Notes: generated from the sequence alone by a model not told the origin. 64,000 nt of DNA from Streptomyces musisoli (GCF_016741855.1 NZ_JAERRH010000004.1:186001-250000), one strand, 5' to 3'; numbered from the stretch's first letter, positions 41,688 through 51,497 are shown. Translations and numbers: made by a program.

Positions 41688-43001
41688 GTGCTCACCGCGT
41701 TCGCCCGGGCGTTCAGGACGCCCGACCTGCGCAAGAAGCTGCTGTTCACGCTGGGCATCATCGTGGTGTACCGGGCCGGCACGCACATCCCGATCCCGGG
41801 CGTCAACTACAGGAACGTCCAGCAGTGTGTCCGCGAGGCCTCCGGTAACCAGGGTCTCTTCGGGCTGGTCAACATGTTCAGCGGTGGTGCGCTGCTGCAG
41901 ATCACGATCTTCGCGCTCGGGATCATGCCGTACATCACGGCCAGCATCATCCTCCAGCTGCTGACGGTCGTGATCCCACGCCTGGAAGCGCTCAAGAAGG
42001 AGGGTCAGGCCGGCACTGCGAAGATCACGCAGTACACCCGCTACCTGACCGTGGCGCTGGCCATCCTCCAGGGCACCGGCCTGGTGGCCACCGCCCGCAG
42101 TGGTGCTCTGTTCGGAAACTGCTCGGTGGCGAACCAGATCGTTCCCGACCAGGCGATCTTCACGACCATCACCATGGTCATCTGCATGACGGCGGGTACG
42201 GCCGTCGTGATGTGGCTCGGTGAGCTGATCACCGACCGCGGTATCGGCAACGGCATGTCGATCCTGATGTTCATCTCGATCGCCGCGACCTTCCCGTCCG
42301 CGCTGTGGGCCATCAAGAAGCAGGGCACCCTGGCCGGCGGCTGGATCGAGTTCGGCACCGTCATCGTCGTGGGCCTGGTCATGGTCGCGCTCGTCGTCTT
42401 CGTCGAGCAGGCCCAGCGCCGCGTCCCGGTGCAGTACGCGAAGCGCATGATCGGTCGCCGGTCCTACGGCGGTACGTCCACGTACATCCCGCTCAAGGTG
42501 AACCAGGCGGGTGTGATTCCCGTCATCTTCGCCTCCTCGCTGCTCTACATCCCGGCGCTCGTGGCGCAGTTCTCGGGGGGCCGGTCGGGCTGGAAGACCT
42601 GGGTCGAGCAGAACCTGACCAAGGGCGACCACCCGATTTACATCACTTCGTACTTCTTGCTCATCGTTTTCTTCGCGTTCTTCTACGTCGCTATCTCCTT
42701 CAACCCCGAGGAAGTAGCCGACAACATGAAGAAGTATGGTGGCTTCATCCCGGGCATCCGGGCTGGCCGACCGACCGCTGAGTATCTCAGTTATGTACTC
42801 AACCGGATCACCTGGCCGGGTTCGCTGTATCTGGGTCTGATCGCTCTCGTACCGACGATGGCGTTGGTTGGCTTCGGTTCCCAGGGGAACTTCCCGTTCG
42901 GCGGGACCAGCATCCTCATCATCGTGGGTGTCGGCCTCGAGACGGTGAAGCAGATCGAGAGCCAGCTCCAGCAGCGCAATTACGAAGGGTTCCTCCGCTG
43001 A
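41688..43001 (+). CDS. secY: Preprotein translocase subunit SecY
   Basis: The 437-residue channel of the Sec translocon with ten predicted membrane helices. MLTAFARAFRTPDLRKKLLF starts the cytoplasmic N-terminus; the plug region is near FGLVNMFSGGALLQITIFAL; the fifth cytoplasmic loop is GGFIPGIRAGRPTAEYL, where SecA and ribosomes dock. The GTG at 41688 follows CAGGAGG. The TGA overlaps the adk ATG by one base. Confidence 0.98.
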   Translation: MLTAFARAFRTPDLRKKLLFTLGIIVVYRAGTHIPIPGVNYRNVQQCVREASGNQGLFGLVNMFSGGALLQITIFALGIMPYITASIILQLLTVVIPRLEALKKEGQAGTAKITQYTRYLTVALAILQGTGLVATARSGALFGNCSVANQIVPDQAIFTTITMVICMTAGTAVVMWLGELITDRGIGNGMSILMFISIAATFPSALWAIKKQGTLAGGWIEFGTVIVVGLVMVALVVFVEQAQRRVPVQYAKRMIGRRSYGGTSTYIPLKVNQAGVIPVIFASSLLYIPALVAQFSGGRSGWKTWVEQNLTKGDHPIYITSYFLLIVFFAFFYVAISFNPEEVADNMKKYGGFIPGIRAGRPTAEYLSYVLNRITWPGSLYLGLIALVPTMALVGFGSQGNFPFGGTSILIIVGVGLETVKQIESQLQQRNYEGFLR

Positions 43002-43663
43002 TGCGTATCGTCCTCGTCGGACCGCCGGGTGCCGGTAAGGGAACGCAAGCCGTCCGCCTCGCCGAGAAGCTCCACATCCCGCACATCTCCACGGGCGACC
43101 TGTTCCGCGCCAACATCAGCCAGCAGACGGAGCTCGGGAAACTCGCGAAGTCCTACATGGACGCCGGCAACCTCGTACCCGACGAGGTGACCATCGCGAT
43201 GGCCAAGGACCGCATGGAGCAGGCCGACGCGGAGAACGGCTTCCTGCTGGACGGCTTCCCGCGGAACGTCTCGCAGGCCGAGGCCCTGGACCAGCTGCTC
43301 CAGACCGAGGGCATCACCCTGGACGCGGTCCTGGACCTCGAGGTCCCCGAGGACGAGGTCGTCAAGCGGATCGCCGGCCGGCGCATCTGCCGCAACGACT
43401 CCTCGCACGTCTTCCACGTGTCGTACAACGCGCCGAAGCAGGAGGGCGTGTGCGACGTCTGCGGCGGCGAGCTGTACCAGCGTGACGACGACCGCGAGGA
43501 GACCGTCCGCACGCGGCTGGAGGTCTACCACACGCAGACCGAGCCGATCATCGACTACTACAAGTCGCAGGGTCTGGTCGTGACCATCTCCTCGCTGGGC
43601 CCGGTGGCGGAGATCACCGAGCGCGCGCTGGAGGCCCTCAAGCGCGAGAAGGCCGAGAAGTAG
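43001..43663 (+). CDS. adk: Adenylate kinase
   Basis: A 220-residue enzyme, ATP + AMP to 2 ADP. P-loop GPPGAGKGT at residues 7-15, AMP site STGDLFRANI and DGFPRNVSQAEALD, and a long LID domain with Cys/His (CRNDSSHVFH and CDVCGGEL) suggesting a metal-stabilised LID. Coupled to secY by one base, as in many bacteria. Confidence 0.97.
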   Translation: MRIVLVGPPGAGKGTQAVRLAEKLHIPHISTGDLFRANISQQTELGKLAKSYMDAGNLVPDEVTIAMAKDRMEQADAENGFLLDGFPRNVSQAEALDQLLQTEGITLDAVLDLEVPEDEVVKRIAGRRICRNDSSHVFHVSYNAPKQEGVCDVCGGELYQRDDDREETVRTRLEVYHTQTEPIIDYYKSQGLVVTISSLGPVAEITERALEALKREKAEK

Positions 43664-43787
43664 TCCCCGGTCCTTCCGGCCGCGGTGCCCTCCCACGGAC
43701 CTGGTCCGGGGGACCCTGAGGGCGCCGCGGCCGTACTGTTGTGTACGTATCCCAGCCGACGTGAGTGACGGAGAGCGCAGGCCACCC

Positions 43788-44624
43788 ATGGTGCAGATCA
43801 AGACCCCCGAGCAGATCGCGAAGATGCGGGCGGCGGGCCTGGTCGTAGCCGCCATCCACGCGGCCACGCGCGAAGCGGCCGTCCCCGGCGCGACCACCAA
43901 GGACCTGGACGAGGTGGCCCGCAAGGTCCTCGCCGAGCACGGTGCGAAGTCGAACTTCCTGGGTTACGGCGGCTTCCCCGCCACCATCTGCACGTCCGTG
44001 AACGACGTCGTCGTCCACGGCATCCCCTCCGACGACGTCGTCCTCAAGGACGGCGACGTCATCTCCATCGACTGCGGCGCGATCGTCGACGGCTGGCACG
44101 GCGACGCCGCCTACACGGCCTTCGTGGGCTCCGGCCACGCTCCGGAACTCATCGAGCTCTCCCGGGTGACCGAGGAGTCGATGTGGGCCGGCATCGCGGC
44201 CATGAAGCAGGGCAACCGCCTGGTGGACGTATCCCGGGCGATCGAGACGTACATCCGCCGCCAGCCGAAGCCGGGCGGCGGCAAGTACGGGATCATCGAG
44301 GACTACGGCGGCCACGGCATCGGCACCGAGATGCACATGGACCCGCACCTGCTGAACTACGTCGACCGCCGCCGCGGCAAGGGCCCCAAGCTGGTCCCCG
44401 GCTTCTGCCTCGCCATCGAGCCGATGGTCTCCCTCGGCACCCCGCGCACCGAGGTCCTGGAAGACGACTGGACCGTCATCACCACGGACGGCACCTGGTC
44501 CTCCCACTGGGAGCACTCGGTCGCCCTGACCGAGCAGGGCCCGCTGGTCCTGACGGCGCCCGACGGCGGCAAGGCCAAGCTCGCCGAGTACGGCATCACG
44601 GCCGCCCCCGACCCCCTGGCTTAG
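43788..44624 (+). CDS. map: Methionine aminopeptidase, type I
   Basis: A 278-residue metalloprotease that removes initiator Met from nascent chains. Metal ligands are in SIDCGAIVDGWHGDAAYT (two Asp), GGHGIGTEMHMDP (His), CLAIEPMVSLG (Glu) and SSHWEHSVALTE (Glu). The start MVQIKTPEQIAKMRAAG at 43788 fits the family; a GTG at 43761 would add nine unconserved residues. It is 124 bases after adk. Confidence 0.95.
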   Translation: MVQIKTPEQIAKMRAAGLVVAAIHAATREAAVPGATTKDLDEVARKVLAEHGAKSNFLGYGGFPATICTSVNDVVVHGIPSDDVVLKDGDVISIDCGAIVDGWHGDAAYTAFVGSGHAPELIELSRVTEESMWAGIAAMKQGNRLVDVSRAIETYIRRQPKPGGGKYGIIEDYGGHGIGTEMHMDPHLLNYVDRRRGKGPKLVPGFCLAIEPMVSLGTPRTEVLEDDWTVITTDGTWSSHWEHSVALTEQGPLVLTAPDGGKAKLAEYGITAAPDPLA

Positions 44625-44654
44625 GGATCACCCTGATGGGGCAGACTTTCCCGA

Positions 44655-44684
44655 TTCGCCTTTCCGGGTGCGCCGACGTAGACT
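44655..44684 (+). promoter_or_regulatory. Candidate infA promoter
   Basis: TTCGCC at 44655-44660 and TAGACT at 44679-44684 with an 18-base spacer; a good -10 but weak -35. The resulting leader of about 95 bases contains the hairpin CTCTGG-CAAG-CCAGAG near 44737-44752. Confidence 0.4.
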
Positions 44685-44786
44685 GACTCGTCGGCTCTCG
44701 TGCACCCGCATGTCCGCATGCGCTCGCACATGCCTCCTCTGGCAAGCCAGAGAGTCGATCAAGGTAGTCGATTCGAAGGGCGAAGC

Positions 44787-45008
44787 GTGGCCAAGAAGCA
44801 AGGTGCCATCGAGATCGAGGGCACTGTCGTCGAGTCTCTGCCGAACGCCATGTTCAAGGTCGAGCTCCAGAACGGCCACCAGGTCCTGGCACACATCAGC
44901 GGCAAGATGCGTATGCACTACATCCGCATCCTCCCTGACGACCGGGTCGTGGTGGAGCTGTCTCCGTACGACCTGACGCGTGGCCGGATCGTCTACCGGT
45001 ACAAGTAG
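44787..45008 (+). CDS. infA: Translation initiation factor IF-1
   Basis: A 73-residue OB-fold protein that blocks the A site during initiation: [40 protein letters not shown] and the terminal [12 protein letters not shown]. The GTG at 44787 is the family start. First gene of the alpha operon. Confidence 0.98.
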   Translation: MAKKQGAIEIEGTVVESLPNAMFKVELQNGHQVLAHISGKMRMHYIRILPDDRVVVELSPYDLTRGRIVYRYK

Positions 45009-45068
45009 ATCTTGCCCGCGCCCCGGGCCCGCCCGGTGCGATGGCACTGACCCGGAGAACCTCACCCC

Positions 45069-45182
45069 ATGAAGGTCAAGCCGAGCGTCAAGAAGATCTG
45101 CGACAAGTGCAGGGTGATCCGCCGTCACGGCCGGGTCATGGTCATCTGCGAGAACCCGCGCCACAAGCAGCGCCAGGGCTGA
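45069..45182 (+). CDS. rpmJ: 50S ribosomal protein L36
   Basis: A 37-residue zinc ribbon, [20 protein letters not shown] then [17 protein letters not shown]. The C-x2-C, C and H ligands are all present, so this is the zinc-binding form. It lies 60 bases after infA in the usual infA-rpmJ-rpsM order. Confidence 0.95.
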   Translation: MKVKPSVKKICDKCRVIRRHGRVMVICENPRHKQRQG

Positions 45183-45278
45183 CGCACGACCATCACCCTC
45201 TGCACCTCTATCGCAGAGTTTCGCGCGACGCGAGCTGAATATGTTCATACGCAGAGCCCGAGCCCACCAGCTCGACAC

Positions 45279-45298
45279 CCCCGGTTCGGAGGCCGGGG
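45279..45298 (+). other. Hairpin in the rpmJ-rpsM intergenic region
   Basis: CCCCGG-TTCGGAGG-CCGGGG; CCCGGTTCG recurs at 45300. It lies 76 bases before rpsM and could be a regulatory or processing structure. Confidence 0.4.
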
Positions 45299-45374
45299 AC
45301 CCGGTTCGTACCTAGTACGGCGGCCGGGAGCCGGCTCTGTGGAAGACCTCCGAAGATTCACCAGGAGCCATTGA

Positions 45375-45755
45375 ATGGCACGCGTTTCCGGTGTTGACAT
45401 CCCGCGCGAAAAGCGCGTGGAGGTCGCCCTCACCTACGTGTTCGGCATCGGCCGGACCCTCTCGCAGGAGACGCTGGCAGCGACCGGCGTCGACCCGAAC
45501 ACCCGCGTTCGCGACCTCTCCGAGGAGCAGCTCGTCGCGATTCGTGAGTACGTCGACAACAACATCAAGACCGAGGGTGACCTCCGTCGCGAGATCCAGG
45601 CCGACATCCGCCGCAAGGTCGAGATCGGTTGCTACCAGGGTCTCCGTCACCGTCGCGGTCTGCCCGTCCGCGGTCAGCGCACCAGCACCAACGCCCGCAC
45701 CCGCAAGGGCCCGCGTCGCGCCATCGCCGGCAAGAAGAAGCCGGGCAAGAAGTAG
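45375..45755 (+). CDS. rpsM: 30S ribosomal protein S13
   Basis: A 126-residue 30S head protein bridging to the 50S and P-site t[23 protein letters not shown], the helix-two-turn-helix, and the signature [20 protein letters not shown] are present. CAGGAG lies upstream. Confidence 0.98.
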   Translation: MARVSGVDIPREKRVEVALTYVFGIGRTLSQETLAATGVDPNTRVRDLSEEQLVAIREYVDNNIKTEGDLRREIQADIRRKVEIGCYQGLRHRRGLPVRGQRTSTNARTRKGPRRAIAGKKKPGKK

Positions 45756-45820
45756 TCCGCAGCGGACACCTGTTCACGGTCTTCGCTGTAGGACCGACCA
45801 CCTCCCGTAGGAGTTAGTAG

Positions 45821-46225
45821 ATGCCCCCCAAGGGACGTCAGGGCGCTGCCAAGAAGGTGCGCCGCAAGGAAAAGAAGAACGTCGCTCACGGCCACGCGCA
45901 CATCAAGAGCACGTTCAACAACACGATCGTGTCGATCACGGACCCGTCCGGCAACGTGATCTCCTGGGCCTCCGCCGGCCACGTCGGCTTCAAGGGCTCC
46001 CGGAAGTCCACGCCGTTCGCCGCGCAGATGGCCGCCGAGTCGGCTGCCCGCCGCGCCCAGGAGCACGGCATGCGCAAGGTCGACGTGTTCGTCAAGGGCC
46101 CGGGCTCCGGTCGTGAGACCGCGATCCGCTCCCTGCAGGCCACGGGCCTCGAGGTCGGCTCCATCCAGGACGTCACCCCGACCCCGCACAACGGCTGCCG
46201 CCCGCCGAAGCGCCGCCGCGTCTGA
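45821..46225 (+). CDS. rpsK: 30S ribosomal protein S11
   Basis: A 134-residue platform protein near E-site m[23 protein letters not shown] and the C-terminal [17 protein letters not shown] are diagnostic. The gene after it is rpoA; rpsD, which often lies between, is absent. Confidence 0.98.
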   Translation: MPPKGRQGAAKKVRRKEKKNVAHGHAHIKSTFNNTIVSITDPSGNVISWASAGHVGFKGSRKSTPFAAQMAAESAARRAQEHGMRKVDVFVKGPGSGRETAIRSLQATGLEVGSIQDVTPTPHNGCRPPKRRRV

Positions 46226-46284
46226 CGCACGGCTGCTTCGCCGAGCAGTGCAGGGGGTGTGGGGGATTTCCCCGCACAGAGCGT

Positions 46285-46318
46285 CGGGCGGTACGGCTCC
46301 TTCGGGCCGTGCCGCCCG
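46285..46318 (+). other. Hairpin between rpsK and rpoA
   Basis: CGGGCGGTACGGC (46285-46297) pairs with GCCGTGCCGCCCG (46306-46318) with one G-U; the loop is TCCTTCGG. No T-run follows. It occupies the place where many bacteria keep rpsD. Confidence 0.55.
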
Positions 46319-46407
46319 TACCCTTGCAGTACCCGCACTTTTCACGGGTGCGGTTTCCGTCGGGCGTCAAATAGCGGGCGTCCACGAAAGAAGGATCTGA
46401 TCCACAC

Positions 46408-47430
46408 ATGCTGATCGCTCAGCGTCCCTCGTTGACCGAAGAGGTCGTCGACGAGTTCCGCTCCCGGTTCGTGATCGAGCCGCTGGAGCCGGGCTTCGGT
46501 TACACCCTCGGCAACTCCCTCCGCCGTACCCTCCTCTCCTCGATCCCCGGTGCCGCTGTCACCAGCATCCGGATCGACGGCGTGCTGCACGAGTTCACCA
46601 CCGTGCCGGGCGTCAAGGAGGACGTCACCGACCTGATCCTCAACATCAAGCAGCTGGTCGTCTCCTCGGAGCACGACGAGCCGGTCGTGATGTACCTGCG
46701 CAAGCAGGGCCCGGGTCTGGTCACCGCCGCCGACATCGCGCCCCCGGCCGGTGTCGAGGTGCACAACCCCGACCTCGTCCTCGCCACGCTCAACGGCAAG
46801 GGCAAGCTGGAGATGGAGCTGACCGTCGAGCGCGGTCGCGGTTACGTCTCCGCCGTGCAGAACAAGCAGGTGGGCCAGGAGATCGGCCGTATCCCGGTCG
46901 ACTCCATCTACTCGCCGGTTCTCAAGGTCACCTACAAGGTCGAGGCCACGCGTGTCGAGCAGCGCACCGACTTCGACAAGCTGATCGTCGACGTCGAGAC
47001 CAAGCAGGCGATGCGTCCCCGTGACGCCATGGCCTCCGCCGGTAAGACGCTGGTCGAGCTGTTCGGTCTCGCCCGCGAGCTGAACATCGACGCCGAGGGC
47101 ATCGACATGGGCCCGTCCCCGACGGACGCCGCCCTGGCCGCCGACCTCGCGCTGCCGATCGAGGAGCTGGAACTCACCGTCCGCTCCTACAACTGCCTCA
47201 AGCGCGAGGGCATCCACTCCGTGGGTGAGCTCGTCGCCCGCTCCGAGGCCGACCTCCTGGACATCCGCAACTTCGGTGCGAAGTCCATCGACGAGGTCAA
47301 GGCGAAGCTGGCCGGCATGGGCCTGGCCCTGAAGGACAGCCCGCCCGGATTCGACCCGACCGCCGCCGCGGACGCCTTCGGTGCGGACGACGACGCGGAC
47401 GCCGGTTTCGTCGAGACCGAGCAGTACTAA
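46408..47430 (+). CDS. rpoA: DNA-directed RNA polymerase subunit alpha
   Basis: 340 residues. The N-terminal assembly domain has the conserved [19 protein letters not shown]; a linker near residue 230 leads to the C-terminal domain ([20 protein letters not shown] and [17 protein letters not shown]) that binds UP elements and activators. The C-terminus is an acidic tail rich in Asp. AAAGAAGGA precedes the ATG. Confidence 0.98.
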   Translation: MLIAQRPSLTEEVVDEFRSRFVIEPLEPGFGYTLGNSLRRTLLSSIPGAAVTSIRIDGVLHEFTTVPGVKEDVTDLILNIKQLVVSSEHDEPVVMYLRKQGPGLVTAADIAPPAGVEVHNPDLVLATLNGKGKLEMELTVERGRGYVSAVQNKQVGQEIGRIPVDSIYSPVLKVTYKVEATRVEQRTDFDKLIVDVETKQAMRPRDAMASAGKTLVELFGLARELNIDAEGIDMGPSPTDAALAADLALPIEELELTVRSYNCLKREGIHSVGELVARSEADLLDIRNFGAKSIDEVKAKLAGMGLALKDSPPGFDPTAAADAFGADDDADAGFVETEQY

Positions 47431-47480
47431 GAACTCGGGCTTACCGGTCCGTTTTCGGCTGCCGGCCCGCCTTGGCTGGT

Positions 47481-47501
47481 CGCGCAGTTCCCCGCGCCCC
47501 T
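47481..47501 (-). repeat. Copy of a dispersed Streptomyces intergenic repeat
   Basis: CGCGCAGTTCCCCGCGCCCC plus T, the exact inverse complement of the core of the three units at 60414-60715. A degenerate copy occurs at 48175-48195. Found between rpoA and rplQ. Confidence 0.75.
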
Positions 47502-47625
47502 TCGGGGGTGCGGACCCTCCGGGGCGCCCCTGCGGGGACGCCCCGGATCTCCGACGGGCAACCGCTCGCTCGGATACTGACTCCGGTACCTGATACGGCC
47601 GGGGCAGACACACAGGAGAAGAACC

Positions 47626-48126
47626 ATGCCGAAGCCCACCAAGGGTGCCCGTCTGGGCGGCAGCGCCGCGCACGAGAAGCTCCTCCTCGCGAACCTCGCG
47701 AAGAGCCTCTTCGAGCACGGCCGTATCACCACCACCGAGGCGAAGGCCCGCCGCCTGCGCCCGTACGCCGAGCGTCTGATCACCAAGGCGAAGAAGGGCG
47801 ACCTTCACAACCGCCGTCAGGTGCTTCAGGTCATCACGGACAAGGGCGTCGTCCACACGCTCTTCACCGAGATCGGCCCGCGCTACGAGAACCGTCCCGG
47901 TGGCTACACCCGCATCACCAAGATCGGTAACCGCCGTGGCGACAACGCGCCCATGGCTGTCATCGAGCTGGTCGAGGCGCTGACGGTGCAGCAGAAGGCC
48001 GTGGGTGAGGCCGAGGCCGCCACCAAGCGTGCGGTCAAGGAGGCCGACGAGGCCAAGGTCGAGGAGACCAAGGTCGAGGAGACCGAGGCCACCGAGGCTC
48101 CGGCCGAGGAGTCGAAGGACGCGTAA
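47626..48126 (+). CDS. rplQ: 50S ribosomal protein L17 with acidic tail
   Basis: 166 residues: the conserved part ([20 protein letters not shown] to about residue 120, VIELVEALT) and a C-terminal acidic low-complexity tail with [21 protein letters not shown]. coli L17 is 127 residues and lacks the tail. AGGAGAAG precedes the ATG. Confidence 0.97.
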   Translation: MPKPTKGARLGGSAAHEKLLLANLAKSLFEHGRITTTEAKARRLRPYAERLITKAKKGDLHNRRQVLQVITDKGVVHTLFTEIGPRYENRPGGYTRITKIGNRRGDNAPMAVIELVEALTVQQKAVGEAEAATKRAVKEADEAKVEETKVEETEATEAPAEESKDA

Positions 48127-48205
48127 GCGTTCTGCCGGGGGCCGTGCGCAGACGGCTGCGGCCCAGCCGTGGTCGCGCGCGTTCCCCGCGCCCCCCGAGG
48201 GCGTT

Positions 48206-48243
48206 GCGGGCCCGTTCCTTTCCCAGGAACGGGCCCGCTTTCG
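48206..48243 (+). terminator. Terminator after rplQ
   Basis: GCGGGCCCGTTCCT (48206-48219) and AGGAACGGGCCCGC (48225-48238) form a perfect 14 bp stem with a TTCCC loop, followed by TTTCG. It lies only 21 bases before the truA start. Confidence 0.9.
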
Positions 48244-48264
48244 TGCACCTGAGAGGATCCCCCT

Positions 48265-49128
48265 GTGAGTGAAGCAGCAGCACCCGGTTACGTACGCATC
48301 CGCCTCGACCTCTCCTACGACGGCACCGACTTCCACGGCTGGGCCAAGCAGGCCGGCGGGAGGCGGACCGTGCAGGGGGAGATCGAGGACGCCCTGCGCA
48401 CGGTGACGCGGTCACGGGAGACGTACGAGCTGACCGTGGCCGGCCGGACCGATGCCGGGGTGCACGCGCGTGGGCAGGTGGCCCATGTCGATCTGCCCGT
48501 CGAACTGTGGACGGAGCACGGGGAGAAGCTGCTCAAGCGGCTCGCCGGGCGGCTGCCGAAGGATGTGCGGGTGTGGCGGCTCACCGAGGCGCTGGCCGGC
48601 TTCAACGCCCGGTTCTCGGCGGTCTGGCGGCGCTACGCGTACCGGGTCACCGACAACCCCGGCGGAGTGGACCCGCTGCTGCGCGGCCATGTGCTCTGGC
48701 ACGACTGGCCGCTCGACGTGGACGCCATGAACGAGGCCGCCCGCGCGCTGGTCGGGGAGCACGACTTCGCCGCCTACTGCAAGAAGCGGGAGGGGGCGAC
48801 CACGATCCGCACACTCCAGGAGCTGAGCCTGGCCAGGGGCGGCGACGGGATCATCACCGCCACCGTCCGCGCCGACGCCTTCTGCCACAACATGGTGCGG
48901 TCGCTGATCGGCGCGCTGCTGTTCGTCGGGGACGGGCACCGGGGCCCGGAGTGGCCCGGGAAGGTGCTCGCCGCAGGGGTGCGGGACTCCGCCGTCCATG
49001 TGGTACGGCCGCACGGGCTGACCCTGGAGGAGGTCGGCTACCCCGCCGACGAGCTGCTCGCGGCCCGGTACAAGGAGGCGCGGAACAAGCGCTCGCTTCC
49101 CCTGGCACCGGGCTGCGCGACCTGTTAA
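48265..49128 (+). CDS. truA: tRNA pseudouridine synthase A
   Basis: A 287-residue enzyme making pseudouridine 38-40 in the tRNA anticodon arm. [16 protein letters not shown], the catalytic aspartate in [15 protein letters not shown], and [17 protein letters not shown] are present. The GTG at 48265 follows GAGAGGA. It is often linked to rplQ. Confidence 0.96.
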   Translation: MSEAAAPGYVRIRLDLSYDGTDFHGWAKQAGGRRTVQGEIEDALRTVTRSRETYELTVAGRTDAGVHARGQVAHVDLPVELWTEHGEKLLKRLAGRLPKDVRVWRLTEALAGFNARFSAVWRRYAYRVTDNPGGVDPLLRGHVLWHDWPLDVDAMNEAARALVGEHDFAAYCKKREGATTIRTLQELSLARGGDGIITATVRADAFCHNMVRSLIGALLFVGDGHRGPEWPGKVLAAGVRDSAVHVVRPHGLTLEEVGYPADELLAARYKEARNKRSLPLAPGCATC

Positions 49129-49140
49129 CCGCGCCCGCCC

Positions 49141-49251
49141 CGCTGCTGACCGGCCGCGCCCGTCCCGCTATTGCCCCGCTGCTGACCGGCCGCGCCCGCC
49201 CCGCTACTGACCTGCCGCGGCCGCCCCGCTACTGACCTGCCGCGGCCGAGG
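49141..49251. repeat. Tandem repeat array between truA and the next gene
   Basis: CGCTGCTGAC or CGCTACTGAC units start at 49141, 49177, 49202 and 49227, with 36- then 25-base spacing. The array runs into the stop codon (TAG, 49229-49231) and the last codons of the minus-strand membrane protein gene. Confidence 0.8.
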
Positions 49252-50104
49252 CCTGGGCCTGGCCGCGGCGGTAGATCTGGTTGACGGTGAACTGGGCCAG
49301 GTCGTTGCCCACGCCGAAGACCTGGGTGTCCTTCTTGGTGACGTCCTTGCCGTTGGTGAAGCCGGCCACCGTGAAGTAGGCGTAGCGGCCGTAGGCGTTC
49401 CGCGTCGAGCGGCAGAACGCGCCGTCGCAGAAGTTCTTGACGCCCTTGCCGAACAGGGAGCGCACGATGCTCCGGTCGTCGGTCTGCGCCTTGGCCTTCG
49501 TCGCCTTGGCGGCGTCGTCGAAGACGGCGACACCGACGGTGACAGCGATGTCGCCCTTGGTGTAGGTGGCGCGCATCAGGCGGGTGCAGCCGTTGGCGGT
49601 GAGGGCCTTGGGCAGCGTGCCGCCGGCGGCGGTGGCGCAGCTGCGGGTGTCGGCCGTCGGGCCCTTCTTGTACACCGTGCCGCCCATGGTCAGCTGCTTG
49701 CCCGGGAACAGGGTGTCGGGGCTCAGCGGGGCGGTGTCCTTCTTGGCGCTGGACACGAAGTCCTTGGGATCCAGCGGCGGCGGGGCGCTGGTGGGCGCGA
49801 AGGACGGCGTCGCGGTGCCGGAGCCGGGCAGCGAGGCGCTGGCGGGCAGGTTGCTGGGCCCGGCCTGCGGATCGCCGTCGTTCGCGGAGACGACGGCCAT
49901 CGCGACCGCGGTGCCTATCGCGACCGTGGCGAGGGCGCCGCCGGCTATGTACAGCAGCTTGCGGCGCTTGTTGCGCGACTCCGAGGCCTCGGCGAGCGCG
50001 GCCCAGTCCGGAGTGCCGTCGTCGGCTCCGCTGTTCCACGGCTGCTGGGAATTCGGTTTCCAGGGATCCCACTGAGACTGGGGTCCCCCCTGCCCGTAAC
50101 TCAT
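49229..50104 (-). CDS. Membrane-anchored protein of unknown function
   Basis: 291 residues. A Gln/Pro/Trp-rich cytoplasmic N-terminus (MSYGQGGPQSQWDPWKPNSQ), RNKRRK stop-transfer charges near residue 47, one membrane helix (LLYIAGGALATVAIGTAVAMAVV), a Ser/Pro/Ala linker and an extracytoplasmic domain with paired cysteines (SCATAAGG, NGCTRLM, NFCDGAFC). An ATG 9 bases earlier (50113) is possible; neither has a good ribosome site. Function unrecognised. It is transcribed away from rplM. Confidence 0.8.
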   Translation of the reverse strand: MSYGQGGPQSQWDPWKPNSQQPWNSGADDGTPDWAALAEASESRNKRRKLLYIAGGALATVAIGTAVAMAVVSANDGDPQAGPSNLPASASLPGSGTATPSFAPTSAPPPLDPKDFVSSAKKDTAPLSPDTLFPGKQLTMGGTVYKKGPTADTRSCATAAGGTLPKALTANGCTRLMRATYTKGDIAVTVGVAVFDDAAKATKAKAQTDDRSIVRSLFGKGVKNFCDGAFCRSTRNAYGRYAYFTVAGFTNGKDVTKKDTQVFGVGNDLAQFTVNQIYRRGQAQASAAAGQ

Positions 50105-50196
50105 GGGGCGCATCTTAGACGGGGGGCGGAGGGTGCAGGGGCGCGTCAGGCGGCATGCCTTGTTTGTCCGCCGACATGAGGGGGAAGGGCCTCGTT

Positions 50197-50226
50197 TTGA
50201 CCCGTACAGGGGCCTACAGGTAACCT
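50197..50226 (+). promoter_or_regulatory. Candidate rplM-rpsI promoter
   Basis: TTGACC at 50197-50202 and TAACCT at 50221-50226 with an 18-base spacer, giving a leader of about 170 bases before rplM. Confidence 0.5.
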
Positions 50227-50402
50227 GCTTCTTCGTTGTGTATTGGCTTGCTCATTCTCACGGGACGGGCCCTTACACCGGTCCACCGGGCCGATGACCA
50301 GCGATCAGCACGCGGTTTGCGTCACCGCGGTGCGGTCGAGGCTGTCGTGATCGTTTCGGTGACCTGTTCAGGACCATTCACTCGAAGCGAAGGCTACGAA
50401 CC

Positions 50403-50846
50403 GTGCGTACGTACAGCCCCAAGCCCGGCGATGTGACGCGCCAGTGGCACGTCATCGACGCTCAGGACGTTGTCCTGGGCCGTCTCGCCACCACCGCTGC
50501 GACCCTCCTGCGGGGCAAGCACAAGCCGATCTACGCGCCGCACGTCGACGCTGGTGACTTCGTCATCATCATCAACGCCGACAAGGTGCACCTGTCCGGC
50601 AACAAGCGGACCCAGAAGATGGCGTACCGCCACTCCGGCTACCCGGGTGGTCTGCGCTCCGTCCGCTACGACGAGCTGCTCGACAAGAACCCCGAGAAGG
50701 CCATCGAGAAGGCCGTCAAGGGCATGCTCCCCAAGAACTCCCTTGGCCGTCAGATGCTGTCGAAGCTGAAGGTCTACAAGGGTGACCAGCACCCGCACGC
50801 TGCCCAGCAGCCGGTGCCGTTCGAGATCACCCAGGTCGCGCAGTAA
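50403..50846 (+). CDS. rplM: 50S ribosomal protein L13
   Basis: A 147-residue early-assembly protein. [20 protein letters not shown] starts it and [20 protein letters not shown] with [17 protein letters not shown] is the signature. The GTG at 50403 gives the family start. Paired with rpsI as in most bacteria. Confidence 0.98.
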   Translation: MRTYSPKPGDVTRQWHVIDAQDVVLGRLATTAATLLRGKHKPIYAPHVDAGDFVIIINADKVHLSGNKRTQKMAYRHSGYPGGLRSVRYDELLDKNPEKAIEKAVKGMLPKNSLGRQMLSKLKVYKGDQHPHAAQQPVPFEITQVAQ

Positions 50847-50888
50847 GTCCGGCCACCCCCTAAGACTGAACAGAATCTGAGGAGAATC

Positions 50889-51401
50889 GTGGCCGAGACC
50901 ACTGCCGAGCAGCCGCTCGAAGAGCTTGACATCGACAGCTACACCACCGAGTCCGAGGTCCCCGTCGAGGGCGAGTACACCTCGGAGTCCATGGCCTCCC
51001 GCTTCGGCGAGCCGCAGCCGGCCGCCGGCCTGGGCCGCCGCAAGAACGCCATCGCCCGCGTCCGGATCGTTCCGGGCACCGGCAAGTGGAAGATCAACGG
51101 TCGCACCCTCGAGGACTACTTCCCGAACAAGGTGCACCAGCAGGAAGTCAACGAGCCCTTCAAGGTCCTGGAGCTCGAGGGCCGTTACGACGTCATCGCC
51201 CGCATCGCGGGTGGCGGTGTCTCCGGTCAGGCCGGTGCCCTCCGTCTCGGTGTCGCCCGTGCGCTGAACGAGGCCGACGTCGACAACAACCGTGGCCCGC
51301 TGAAGAAGGCCGGCTTCCTGAAGCGCGACGACCGTGCGGTCGAGCGCAAGAAGGCCGGTCTGAAGAAGGCCCGCAAGGCTCCGCAGTACAGCAAGCGCTA
51401 A
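50889..51401 (+). CDS. rpsI: 30S ribosomal protein S9 with acidic N-terminal extension
   Basis: 170 residues. About 45 acidic residues ([20 protein letters not shown] onward) precede the canonical start [20 protein letters not shown]; the C-terminal tail ending APQYSKR reaches the P-site tRNA. E. coli S9 is 130 residues. The GTG at 50889 follows TGAGGAG. Confidence 0.97.
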   Translation: MAETTAEQPLEELDIDSYTTESEVPVEGEYTSESMASRFGEPQPAAGLGRRKNAIARVRIVPGTGKWKINGRTLEDYFPNKVHQQEVNEPFKVLELEGRYDVIARIAGGGVSGQAGALRLGVARALNEADVDNNRGPLKKAGFLKRDDRAVERKKAGLKKARKAPQYSKR

Positions 51402-51450
51402 GCTTCGCTGCCTGCTCGTACGTGGTGCGGGCTTCGGCCCCGACGTACTC

Positions 51451-51497
51451 CGAACGCCCCGGCGGCACGCCACATGTGCCTCCGGGGCGTTCGTTTA
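51451..51497 (+). terminator. Terminator after rpsI
   Basis: CGAACGCCCCGG (51451-51462) and CCGGGGCGTTCG (51482-51493) with an inner GGCAC/GTGCC stem, followed by TTTA. Separates rplM-rpsI from glmM. Confidence 0.85.
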
